Assembly: GCF_002055535.1 (NCBI RefSeq)
Contig: NZ_LN831034.1
Coordinates: 1,178,001-1,242,000, forward strand
Origin: Streptococcus pyogenes
GTDB lineage: Bacteria; Bacillota; Bacilli; Lactobacillales; Streptococcaceae
DNA: 64,000 bases
Reading direction: 5' to 3'
The notes beneath the pieces were generated by a model. It had not been told where the DNA came from and did not search any database. It worked only from the letters and a program-made list of their open reading frames with translations. A program made the translations under genes and the position numbers. Shown here in pieces: positions 1 through 6,412 of the stretch; the stretch's first letter is position 1; every line of letters begins with the position of its first letter.

Positions 1-399
1 AATGACTGCTCTGCTTCTATTCACCCAATCACACAACGCATCGAAGAGCGTCAAGAAAAGAAAATTGGTAAAATCTACTATCCTGCAAATGGTTTGTCTA
101 CGGATACCATTCCTTACTATACATCTGCTTACGATATGGACATGCGCAAAGTTATTGATGTCTATGCCGCTGCGACCGAACATGTGGACCAAGGCTTGTC
201 ATTAACTCTATTCCTTCGTAGTGAGTTGCCTATGGAGCTTTATGAGTGGAAAACACAAAGCAAACAAACCACTCGTGATTTATCCATCTTACGAAACTAC
301 GCTTTCAATAAAGGCATTAAATCTATCTACTATATCCGTACCTTTACGGATGATGGGGAAGAAGTGGGCGCAAACCAATGTGAATCTTGTGTCATTTAA
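1..399 (+). CDS. nrdE: Ribonucleoside-diphosphate reductase class Ib alpha subunit, C-terminal part
   Basis: Open at the left edge of the window; 132 codons of the 3' end are visible. Class Ib NrdE is the large catalytic subunit that reduces ribonucleoside diphosphates to deoxy forms in the cytosol together with NrdF. The visible part reads through a DMDMRKVIDVYAAATEHVDQG segment typical of the NrdE C-terminal barrel, then SIYYIRTF, and ends in NQCESCVI. The two cysteines two residues apart near the C-terminus are the pair that passes electrons from NrdH-redoxin to the active site. nrdF follows on the same strand after an unusually long, repeat-rich gap of 332 bases. The start lies outside the window. 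Confidence 0.93.
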   Translation, partial: NDCSASIHPITQRIEERQEKKIGKIYYPANGLSTDTIPYYTSAYDMDMRKVIDVYAAATEHVDQGLSLTLFLRSELPMELYEWKTQSKQTTRDLSILRNYAFNKGIKSIYYIRTFTDDGEEVGANQCESCVI

Positions 400-411
400 T
401 TGGTTAAGAAG

Positions 412-481
412 TAATGATGCTAAAGCATCTATTACTTCTACGGCAGTCGCTTTAGGCGATCTGCCTAAACCACTCACTAAC
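412..481 (+). repeat. 70-bp direct repeat, copy 1 (nrdE-nrdF gap)
   Basis: Begins TAATGATGCTAAAGCATC and ends CCACTCACTAAC. It is matched nearly base for base by a second copy 129 bases downstream. Each copy holds a perfect 7-bp hairpin, TTTAGGC-GATCT-GCCTAAA, here at 451-469. The first part can also fold (GATGCTAAAGCATC). No reading frame of note is present. Confidence 0.85.
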
Positions 482-540
482 TACGTAAGGAAAGTATTAT
501 CGACTTTCCTTACTCCGTGTCGTAATTCCTCGATATGCCC

Positions 541-610
541 TAATGATGCTAAAACATCTATTACTTCTTGGGCAATCGCTTTAGGCGATCTGCCTAAACC
601 ACTCACTAAC
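541..610 (+). repeat. 70-bp direct repeat, copy 2 (nrdE-nrdF gap)
   Basis: Second copy of the 70-base unit, with a few substitutions relative to copy 1 (for example TAAAACATC for TAAAGCATC and TTGGGCAA for TACGGCAG). The 7-bp hairpin with loop GATCT is kept at 580-598. Between the copies lies another perfect 10-bp stem, 485-494 with 504-513. After copy 2 comes an 11-bp stem with one G-T pair, 650-660 with 669-679. The whole gap 400-731 is therefore filled with foldable RNA between two genes of one operon. Confidence 0.85.
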
Positions 611-731
611 TCATTCGTTACCCTTTTGAATCTATTTAAACTTATTATTACCGGTAGAACTTTGGTCGGTTCTACTGGTTTATCTCGATATCCTTAACGC
701 ACTTTACTACTCTTTAGGAGATCATTTTTCT

Positions 732-1691
732 ATGACTACATATTATGAAGCAATTAACTGGAATGAAATCGAAGACGTCATTGACAAGTCAACTTGGGAA
801 AAGTTGACCGAACAATTTTGGCTTGATACCCGTATCCCTTTATCAAATGACTTAGACGATTGGCGCAAACTTTCTCTTCAAGAAAAAGATCTTGTTGGCA
901 AGGTTTTTGGAGGATTAACCCTACTTGATACCATGCAATCAGAAACTGGTGTCGAAGCTATTCGTGCTGATGTTCGCACTCCTCACGAAGAAGCTGTCTT
1001 AAACAATATTCAATTCATGGAATCTGTTCACGCTAAATCTTATTCGTCTATCTTTTCAACCTTAAACACCAAAAAAGAAATTGAAGAGATCTTTGAGTGG
1101 ACTAATAATAATGAGTTTCTTCAAGAAAAAGCACGTATTATCAATGACATTTACGCTAATGGAGATGCCTTACAAAAGAAAGTTGCCTCAACATATCTCG
1201 AAACTTTCCTTTTTTATTCTGGCTTTTTCACCCCTCTTTACTATTTGGGAAATAATAAGCTAGCAAATGTTGCTGAAATCATTAAACTAATTATTCGTGA
1301 TGAATCTGTACATGGTACTTATATCGGTTACAAATTCCAGCTTGGTTTTAACGAACTACCAGAAGATGAGCAAGAGAATTTTCGTGATTGGATGTATGAC
1401 CTCCTTTATCAGCTGTATGAAAATGAAGAAAAATACACCAAAACGCTTTATGATGGCGTAGGGTGGACTGAGGAAGTTATGACCTTTTTACGCTACAATG
1501 CTAACAAAGCTCTTATGAATTTAGGACAAGATCCTTTATTCCCAGATACTGCAAACGATGTTAACCCAATTGTTATGAATGGTATTTCAACAGGAACATC
1601 AAACCATGACTTTTTCTCACAGGTAGGGAATGGCTATCTTCTTGGTTCTGTAGAAGCTATGTCTGATGACGATTATAATTATGGACTCTAA
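732..1691 (+). CDS. nrdF: Ribonucleoside-diphosphate reductase class Ib beta subunit
   Basis: NrdF carries the dimetal-tyrosyl radical that starts ribonucleotide reduction in NrdE. The 319-residue length is normal for the family. The metal ligands and radical tyrosine can be read: D66 in LLDTMQSETG, E97 and H100 in ESVHAKSY, Y104, E157 in YLETFLFYSGF, and E191 and H194 in RDESVHG. The start is supported by AGGAG at 716-720. It follows nrdE on the same strand and is probably cotranscribed across the repeat-rich gap; a strong hairpin follows the stop codon. Streptococci usually carry a second nrdEF set elsewhere; this one, without nrdI in view, looks like the nrdHEF operon (inference). Confidence 0.95.
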   Translation: MTTYYEAINWNEIEDVIDKSTWEKLTEQFWLDTRIPLSNDLDDWRKLSLQEKDLVGKVFGGLTLLDTMQSETGVEAIRADVRTPHEEAVLNNIQFMESVHAKSYSSIFSTLNTKKEIEEIFEWTNNNEFLQEKARIINDIYANGDALQKKVASTYLETFLFYSGFFTPLYYLGNNKLANVAEIIKLIIRDESVHGTYIGYKFQLGFNELPEDEQENFRDWMYDLLYQLYENEEKYTKTLYDGVGWTEEVMTFLRYNANKALMNLGQDPLFPDTANDVNPIVMNGISTGTSNHDFFSQVGNGYLLGSVEAMSDDDYNYGL

Positions 1692-1701
1692 TAGTGCTCA
1701 C

Positions 1702-1730
1702 GAGACTGATAATCTATCAGTCTCTTTTCT
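1702..1730 (+). terminator. Rho-independent terminator after nrdF
   Basis: A perfect 10-bp stem, GAGACTGATA with TATCAGTCTC, has a 3-base loop and is followed by TTTTCTT. It lies 11 bases after the nrdF stop. Confidence 0.85.
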
Positions 1731-1737
1731 TAACTTT

Positions 1738-1752
1738 TGTTATAATAGTCTT
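1738..1752 (+). promoter_or_regulatory. Extended -10 promoter directly before clc ATG
   Basis: TG at 1738-1739, one base, then TATAAT at 1741-1746 form a consensus extended -10. The ATG of the chloride-channel gene starts 6 bases later with no ribosome binding site between, so transcription would begin at or next to the start codon. No convincing -35 is seen, as is usual for extended -10 promoters. Confidence 0.6.
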
Positions 1753-2979
1753 ATGAAACGACACTTTTTACTCTTGACCTTTTACCTCTTTTTAACAGGT
1801 TTAACAGCTGGCCTTGTTGCTTTTATCTTAACAAAAGCCATTCACCTGATTCAGTCCCTCAGTTTTGGATTCAGTCAAGGTTCTTTTAGCACTATGATTG
1901 CTAGTGTTCCACCACAAAGACGAGCTCTTTCACTCCTCTTTGCTGGACTTCTTGCAGGTCTTGGGTGGCACCTATTGGCTAAAAAAGGAAAGGACATTCA
2001 ATCTATTCAGCAAATCATTCAAGATGACATCTCATTTAGTCCCTGGACACAGTTTTGGCATGGTTGGCTCCAATTAACGACCGTATCTATGGGAGCTCCT
2101 GTCGGCCGAGAAGGAGCTTCACGGGAAGTCGCTGTTACCTTGACGTCTCTTTGGAGCCAAAGATGCAACTTGTCAAAAGCCGATCAAAAACTTTTATTAG
2201 CCTGCGCTTCTGGCGCTGCCCTTGGTGCTGTCTACAATGCTCCCTTAGCCACTATTTTATTTATCTTAGAAGCTATTCTTAACCGTTGGTCCCTTAAAAA
2301 TATATACGCTGCCTGCCTAACGAGCTATGTGGCTGTGGAAACAGTTGCTTTATTACAAGGCCGACATGAGATTCAATACCTAATGCCTCAGCAACATTGG
2401 ACGCTAGGAACCCTTATTGGGTCCGTCCTGGCTGGTCTTATCCTTTCCCTCTTTGCTCACGCTTACAAACATCTTTTGAAACACCTTCCTAAGGCTGATG
2501 CCAAAAGTCAGTGGTTTATTCCGAAAGTTCTCATCGCTTTTAGCCTTATCGCAGGACTCAGCATTTTCTTCCCAGAGATTTTAGGAAATGGCAAAGCTGG
2601 ATTACTCTTTTTTCTCCATGAAGAACCACATCTGAGCTATATTAGCTGGCTACTTGTTGCCAAAGCTGTCGCTATCTCTTTAGTTTTTGCTTCTGGAGCA
2701 AAAGGGGGTAAAATTGCTCCTTCTATGATGCTTGGAGGTGCTAGTGGCTTACTACTAGCTATCCTTAGTCAGTACCTTATTCCCTTGTCTCTATCAAATA
2801 CGTTAGCCATTATGGTTGGTGCAACAATCTTTTTAGGTGTGATCAATAAGATACCCTTGGCGGCACCAGTTTTTCTGGTTGAAATTACAGGCCAATCGTT
2901 ACTAATGATTATCCCTTTAGCATTAGCTAACCTCATTTTTTATTTTAGCTATCAGTTTTATCGTTTCATCCTTAAATGA
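1753..2979 (+). CDS. CLC-family chloride channel / Cl-/H+ antiporter
   Basis: Polytopic membrane protein of 408 residues, in the usual range for bacterial CLC proteins. Family signatures are visible: GAPVGREGASREVAV (the GREGP-type motif with the gating glutamate) and GAKGGKIAPSMMLGG (the GxFxP-type loop), plus many hydrophobic helices. CLC proteins move chloride or fluoride across the cytoplasmic membrane; which ion is carried here cannot be told. The start MKRHFLLLTFYLF at 1753 is preferred over an in-frame upstream ATG at 1666, because that one lies inside nrdF and upstream of the terminator. The mRNA may be leaderless. The gene converges on a CPBP protease gene across an interrupted terminator. 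Confidence 0.88.
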   Translation: MKRHFLLLTFYLFLTGLTAGLVAFILTKAIHLIQSLSFGFSQGSFSTMIASVPPQRRALSLLFAGLLAGLGWHLLAKKGKDIQSIQQIIQDDISFSPWTQFWHGWLQLTTVSMGAPVGREGASREVAVTLTSLWSQRCNLSKADQKLLLACASGAALGAVYNAPLATILFILEAILNRWSLKNIYAACLTSYVAVETVALLQGRHEIQYLMPQQHWTLGTLIGSVLAGLILSLFAHAYKHLLKHLPKADAKSQWFIPKVLIAFSLIAGLSIFFPEILGNGKAGLLFFLHEEPHLSYISWLLVAKAVAISLVFASGAKGGKIAPSMMLGGASGLLLAILSQYLIPLSLSNTLAIMVGATIFLGVINKIPLAAPVFLVEITGQSLLMIIPLALANLIFYFSYQFYRFILK

Positions 2980-2997
2980 TTAGTTAATTACTTTTTT

Positions 2998-3015
2998 AAT
3001 AAAAAGCTTCGGATG
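2998..3015. terminator. Left arm of a bidirectional terminator split by an insertion sequence
   Basis: The 18 bases ending AAAAAGCTTCGGATG are the exact inverse complement of 4349-4366. Brought together they make one strong A/T-tailed hairpin between the convergent clc and CPBP-protease genes. The IS now occupies the loop. Confidence 0.75.
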
Positions 3016-3116
3016 AATGAACTGCACCCCAAAAGTTGGACATTATATTTTAAGCAAAGTTGGACTTGGTATAATAAAGTAGACACAAAATTAAGTGGAA
3101 ACGAGGAAAAGTCATT

Positions 3117-3410
3117 ATGCCAAGAAAAACCTTTGATAAAGCCTTCAAACTCTCTGCTGTAAAACTCATCCTTGAGGAAGAGCAGCCTGTAAAAATGGTT
3201 AGTTCAACTTTAGAAATTCATCCCAATAGTCTTTATCAATGGATTCAAGAATATGAAAAATATGGAGAAAGTGCGTTCCCAGGACATGGGAGCGCACTTC
3301 GTCATGCTCAATTTAAGACAAAAAAACTTGAAAAAGAGCACAAACTGCTACAGGAGGAATTAGCTCTTCTAAAAAAGTTCCAGGTCTTTTTGAAGCCAAA
3401 CCGGAAATAA
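3117..3410 (+). CDS. IS3-family transposase OrfA
   Basis: 97 residues; the N-terminal KTFDKAFKLSAVKLILEEEQPVKMVSSTLEIHPNSLYQWIQEYE reads as the HTH_21-type DNA-binding domain of IS3-family OrfA, followed by a leucine/lysine-rich coiled coil (KKLEKEHKLLQEELALLKKF). An A-AAA-AAG heptamer at 3371-3377, in the correct phase, would send ribosomes into the orfB frame, the usual way IS3 elements make OrfAB. OrfA itself is intact, but the fusion partner is broken by stops. Such OrfA proteins can act as inhibitors in related elements (family knowledge, not shown here). Confidence 0.85.
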   Translation: MPRKTFDKAFKLSAVKLILEEEQPVKMVSSTLEIHPNSLYQWIQEYEKYGESAFPGHGSALRHAQFKTKKLEKEHKLLQEELALLKKFQVFLKPNRK

Positions 3411-3442
3411 AATTTCAGCTTCTGAAGGAAAATAGTGTTAGC

Positions 3443-4273
3443 TTGAATAGTCATCACACCTGTCAAACTCTTCAAGTCTCCCGTTCAGGTTTCTATGCTT
3501 ATTTAAAACGTCGTCCCTCTTCAAGGCATGTTGAGAATGAAGCTTTAAAGGAAATGATTAAAGCCATTTTCTATGAACATAAAGAGCGTTACGGAAGTGT
3601 ACGAATTACCCAAGAACTTTGTAGACGTGGCATCCATGTCAATTATAAACGTGTTGGTAGACTCCTTCATCAGCTAGGTCTCTATGCTAAAGGAAGTCGA
3701 TATCAATATAAATACTATAACCGTCGACGTTCTTCATGAACTCGTCCCAATCTTGTTAATCAATGTTTCCAAGCGACTGGTAAGAATAAATTATGGCTAG
3801 GAGACCTAACCTACATTCCTACACAAGAAGGAATACTTTATGTGTCTGTCTTGATAGACGTTTATAGTAGAAAGGTTGTTGGTTGGGCAATGGGCTAACG
3901 TATGCAAGACAAGTTGGTAACAGAAGCTTTCAATCAAGCTTATAATAGAGAAAAGCCTAAAGAAGGGGTAATCGTCCATACAGATCAGGGTTCTCAATAT
4001 ACCGGAGCATGATTTCAGGACCTACTTAGATGGAAAAAATGTAAGTCCAGGATGAGTCGAAAAGGTAATCCATACGATAATGCACTCATGGAGGCCTTTT
4101 ATAAAACATTAAAAAGAGAGCTTGTCAATGATGCTCATTTCGCAACTATTAAGCAAGCTCAGCTTGAGATTTTTAAATATAGTGAGACTTACTATAACCC
4201 CAAACGTCTGCATTCAGCTTTAGGGTATCTCTCACCTGTTGAATTTGAAAAAAATAGTTACTCATTAGCTTAA
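3443..4273 (+). pseudogene. IS3-family transposase OrfB, three internal stops
   Basis: One reading frame runs from 3443 to 4273, interrupted by TGA at 3737-3739, TAA at 3896-3898 and TGA at 4010-4012. Ignoring them, it reads as a full rve integrase: RYGSVRITQEL, the first catalytic Asp in LWLGDLTYIP, the second in VHTDQGSQYTG, and the Glu in NPYDNALMEAFYKTLKREL, ending with the ALGYLSPVEFE motif. The catalytic DDE residues are kept, so decay by point mutation looks recent. The upstream part of the frame (3377 on, VPGLFEAKPEIKFQLLKENSVSLN) joins to orfA by the -1 frameshift. Confidence 0.9.
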
Positions 4274-4348
4274 CTTTATGTCTATTTTTTCTTGACAAGT
4301 CCAACCAAATGTTAGTTTTTTTGTCCAACTTTTGGGGTGCAGTTCATC

Positions 4349-4366
4349 CATCCGAAGCTTTTTATT
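4349..4366. terminator. Right arm of the split bidirectional terminator
   Basis: Inverse complement of 2998-3015. The TAA stop of the CPBP-protease gene (minus strand) lies partly inside this arm, with AAGCTTTTTATT giving the poly-U tail for the plus direction. The 1.3-kb IS between the arms should abolish or weaken termination. Confidence 0.7.
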
Positions 4367-5060
4367 ATATGACTCCTAAGCCTATTGACATTAACAAAAT
4401 GACTTCAATCAAGTTATTAAAAATATGTAACAAGATAGCATCTTTTAAGTTTCCTCGTCTTTGATAGGCAACAAAGAGAAAAATGCCCATACAGCTGTAC
4501 ATGATAAATTCAACACTATTGGTGGCATGTGGTAAAGCAAAAACAAGAGAGGTCACTAAACCTGCCACCTTAAGTGATTTTCCTTTGAAGAGATCAATCA
4601 TAGGAAATCCTCTAAAGACTAGTTCTTCCATAATAGGAGCGATAAAAGCTATCACAAGTACAAATAGGGCAGTATAAAGCGGGAAACCACCTTTGATAAG
4701 TCTAGCTAAGGTATGTATTGCAGCATCATTAGCACTCACTTGTTGACCAGACCATAGCTGGTTAACAAGGGTACCTACAATAGCTATCACACGGATGATT
4801 AACCAAAATAATGCTAAATAACCCCAGTCAACCAATCTCATTTTTTGCTGTTTAATAGAGGTGTCTTGCTTAGCTTGATAAAGACGCCATAATACAATAA
4901 GGACACTTCCAACAATAACCAAGTAGAAAATACCAATTCCCCAATTAAGTACCATAGGAATATCGTGTTGCTTTTGCAATAAAATCATCGGAAGGACATT
5001 GAAAACCATAGCCAGAATAATGAGCACTGCTATTTTTAAATAATTAATGAATCCTTTCAT
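4365..5060 (-). CDS. CPBP (CAAX/Abi) family intramembrane metalloprotease
   Basis: 231-residue polytopic membrane protein with the family motifs: E145-E146-x3-R150 in APIMEELVFRGFP, H178 in ALPHATNS, and H212 with N215/N216 in LLHIFNN. These are the glutamate/histidine metal-site residues of CPBP proteases, which cut substrates within the membrane. In streptococci such genes often accompany bacteriocin-immunity or small regulatory operons. Here it is the last gene of a minus-strand group with a DUF3169-like membrane protein, an Xre-type regulator and a small membrane protein. The ribosome site AAGGAGA precedes the ATG. Substrate unknown. Confidence 0.85.
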   Translation of the reverse strand: MKGFINYLKIAVLIILAMVFNVLPMILLQKQHDIPMVLNWGIGIFYLVIVGSVLIVLWRLYQAKQDTSIKQQKMRLVDWGYLALFWLIIRVIAIVGTLVNQLWSGQQVSANDAAIHTLARLIKGGFPLYTALFVLVIAFIAPIMEELVFRGFPMIDLFKGKSLKVAGLVTSLVFALPHATNSVEFIMYSCMGIFLFVAYQRRGNLKDAILLHIFNNLIEVILLMSIGLGVI

Positions 5061-5078
5061 AAACAGTCTCCTTTTAGG

Positions 5079-5840
5079 CTAACGGTAAAATTGTCTGGTC
5101 ATTGTTGCACTCTTAACGAGTAAATAGAGCTGAATTAACACCAAAACTAAGATGGCTGTTAACTCCACTTGACCAGTGAATAGATAGACAAAAAATAAAA
5201 TCACATACAAGGAAGGGATGATGACTCCATTTAATGACAACACACTTTCAAACGATGTCTTATGATAGGCTTGTAACTCTGCCTCATCTAGAGCCATGAT
5301 ATTATGTTTTAATTCTTTCAAATTTGGAAAATAAGGAACATCGGTTCCCCGAATGGCATTGTAACGTTTCATGGCTAAAGCTTGAAAAGGAATGACCATT
5401 AATAATAAAAGGATATCCAGAAGCGGAATGGCCAGCATGGCATGCTGTGAATCATTAGTTAAGGTCAGACCAAGTAGCACATTGCACATGGATAAAATAG
5501 AAGCTACGGCAATCAATAACATGGTATAAGCATGCTTTTTATTCAGCTGACGGTAACCATTTTCAGAAATATCATCCTCTTCAATTGTGTTATAAACAGC
5601 TGTCTCTTTTTTCAGTTGCGTTAAAAAAACAAAAGAAAGTGTGAGGTCTGTGACAACTACTAGACGATTTAATAAGATAATCAGGTTAATCACATCATCT
5701 TTTAGGAACGTGAGATGATCTAATCTCCCTCCATGGTAACCTAAAAAGGCTCCAACCATGCCACCTATAATCCCTCCCGCCAAACTTGATAGCAATGACA
5801 TTTTTAACAAGCGTAAAAAACTATTCTTCTTCTTTTTCAT
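5079..5840 (-). CDS. DUF3169-like membrane protein
   Basis: 253 residues starting with a lysine run (MKKKKNSFLRLL) and about six hydrophobic helices, including a glycine-rich first one (LAGGIIGGMVGAFLGYHGG). The arrangement matches the DUF3169 proteins that commonly sit directly behind a small Xre regulator in Firmicutes (assigned by eye). Its ATG overlaps the stop of the regulator by 4 bases (ATGA), so the two are translationally coupled. No enzyme motif is seen. A role in membrane stress or peptide resistance is only a guess from context. Confidence 0.7.
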   Translation of the reverse strand: MKKKKNSFLRLLKMSLLSSLAGGIIGGMVGAFLGYHGGRLDHLTFLKDDVINLIILLNRLVVVTDLTLSFVFLTQLKKETAVYNTIEEDDISENGYRQLNKKHAYTMLLIAVASILSMCNVLLGLTLTNDSQHAMLAIPLLDILLLLMVIPFQALAMKRYNAIRGTDVPYFPNLKELKHNIMALDEAELQAYHKTSFESVLSLNGVIIPSLYVILFFVYLFTGQVELTAILVLVLIQLYLLVKSATMTRQFYR

Positions 5841-6052
5841 TCCTCGACCTCCACTAGACGAAACACCTCTTCAACTGGTTCCTGAAATACCTTTGCAATT
5901 TTCATGGCAATTATAACTGATGGGGTGTACTCGTTACGCTCAATGAGACTGATGGTCTGCCTCGATACTCCTGCCAGTTTAGCCATTTCCGTTTGATTAA
6001 TTCCATCTCTAGCTCGTAATTCTTTGAGCCGATTTTTAAGAATAACCTCCAT
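5837..6052 (-). CDS. Small Xre-family helix-turn-helix regulator
   Basis: About 71 residues, almost all a single HTH_3 domain: LKELRARDGINQTEMAKLAGVSRQTISLIERNEYTPSVIIAMKIAKVF, with the short acidic tail typical of YgzD/YozG-type regulators. I choose the third in-frame ATG (6052) because AAGGAG lies 6 bases before it; the longer reading from 6067 has its Shine-Dalgarno almost touching the ATG. It probably controls its own operon; a 6-7-6 palindrome sits across the -10 region of the operon promoter (6293-6311). Confidence 0.85.
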   Translation of the reverse strand: MEVILKNRLKELRARDGINQTEMAKLAGVSRQTISLIERNEYTPSVIIAMKIAKVFQEPVEEVFRLVEVEE

Positions 6053-6085
6053 TGCCATCTCCTTCATTCTCCTTTAACTTATAAC

Positions 6086-6265
6086 TTACTTTCTAAAATA
6101 AGAAAAAGTATTCAACAGCAAGGCTAGTCCTGTAAAGCCCAAAACCAGATAACTCAAGGGTACTCCAAACCAGATTACCCTGATAAGATGATAACTTAAA
6201 ATGAAAAGAGTCAGGATACTTGCCCATAAGCAAATCTGCCTCTTAAGTTTGATACCATGTGTCAT
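6086..6265 (-). CDS. Small two-helix membrane protein, first gene of the Xre operon
   Basis: 59 residues beginning MTHGIKLKRQICLWAS, with two hydrophobic segments (ILTLFILSYHLIRVIWF and LSYLVLGFTGLALLL). A longer frame starts at 6331, but the strong Shine-Dalgarno GAGGAGGTG lies just before the ATG at 6263-6265, and the promoter -10 lies within the longer version, so the short start is correct. It heads the operon ahead of the regulator gene. Function unknown; no homologous family recognised. Confidence 0.7.
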   Translation of the reverse strand: MTHGIKLKRQICLWASILTLFILSYHLIRVIWFGVPLSYLVLGFTGLALLLNTFSYFRK

Positions 6266-6292
6266 TTTCTCTAACACCTCCTCATGTCTATT

Positions 6293-6344
6293 TGTTACTA
6301 TAATTGTAACATATCTTTTTCTTTTTGACAACGATAATAGTCAA
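6293..6344 (-). promoter_or_regulatory. Promoter and candidate operator of the Xre operon
   Basis: On the minus strand, TTGTCA is followed after 17 bases by TACAAT. The palindrome TGTTAC-7-GTAACA at 6293-6311 covers the -10 and the bases after it, a natural place for a repressor such as the Xre protein encoded in the operon. Confidence 0.6.
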
Positions 6345-6412
6345 AAAGGTTATGATGGTAGTCATTTCAAATATAAAAAACCAAGTTCTAAATAACTTGG
6401 TTTTTTATGGAT

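Larger units (their letters stand above)
3018..4346 (+). mobile_element. IS3-family (IS150-type) insertion sequence, inactive
   Basis: A 1329-bp element with perfect 25-bp terminal inverted repeats (3018-3042 and 4322-4346) that start TGAACTGCACCCC and end TG...CA fashion. It encodes an orfA with a helix-turn-helix and an orfB with an rve/DDE integrase domain in the -1 frame, joined by an A-AAA-AAG slippery run at 3371-3377. OrfB has three in-frame stop codons, so no active transposase can be made. No clear target-site duplication is seen. The inverted similarity continues past the ends into the split terminator, giving 45 bases with one mismatch. Confidence 0.9.

Noticed and set aside
1666..1752. 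N-terminal extension of the CLC protein to an upstream ATG
   Set aside because: It overlaps nrdF and would need to be translated through the terminator; the promoter lies after it.
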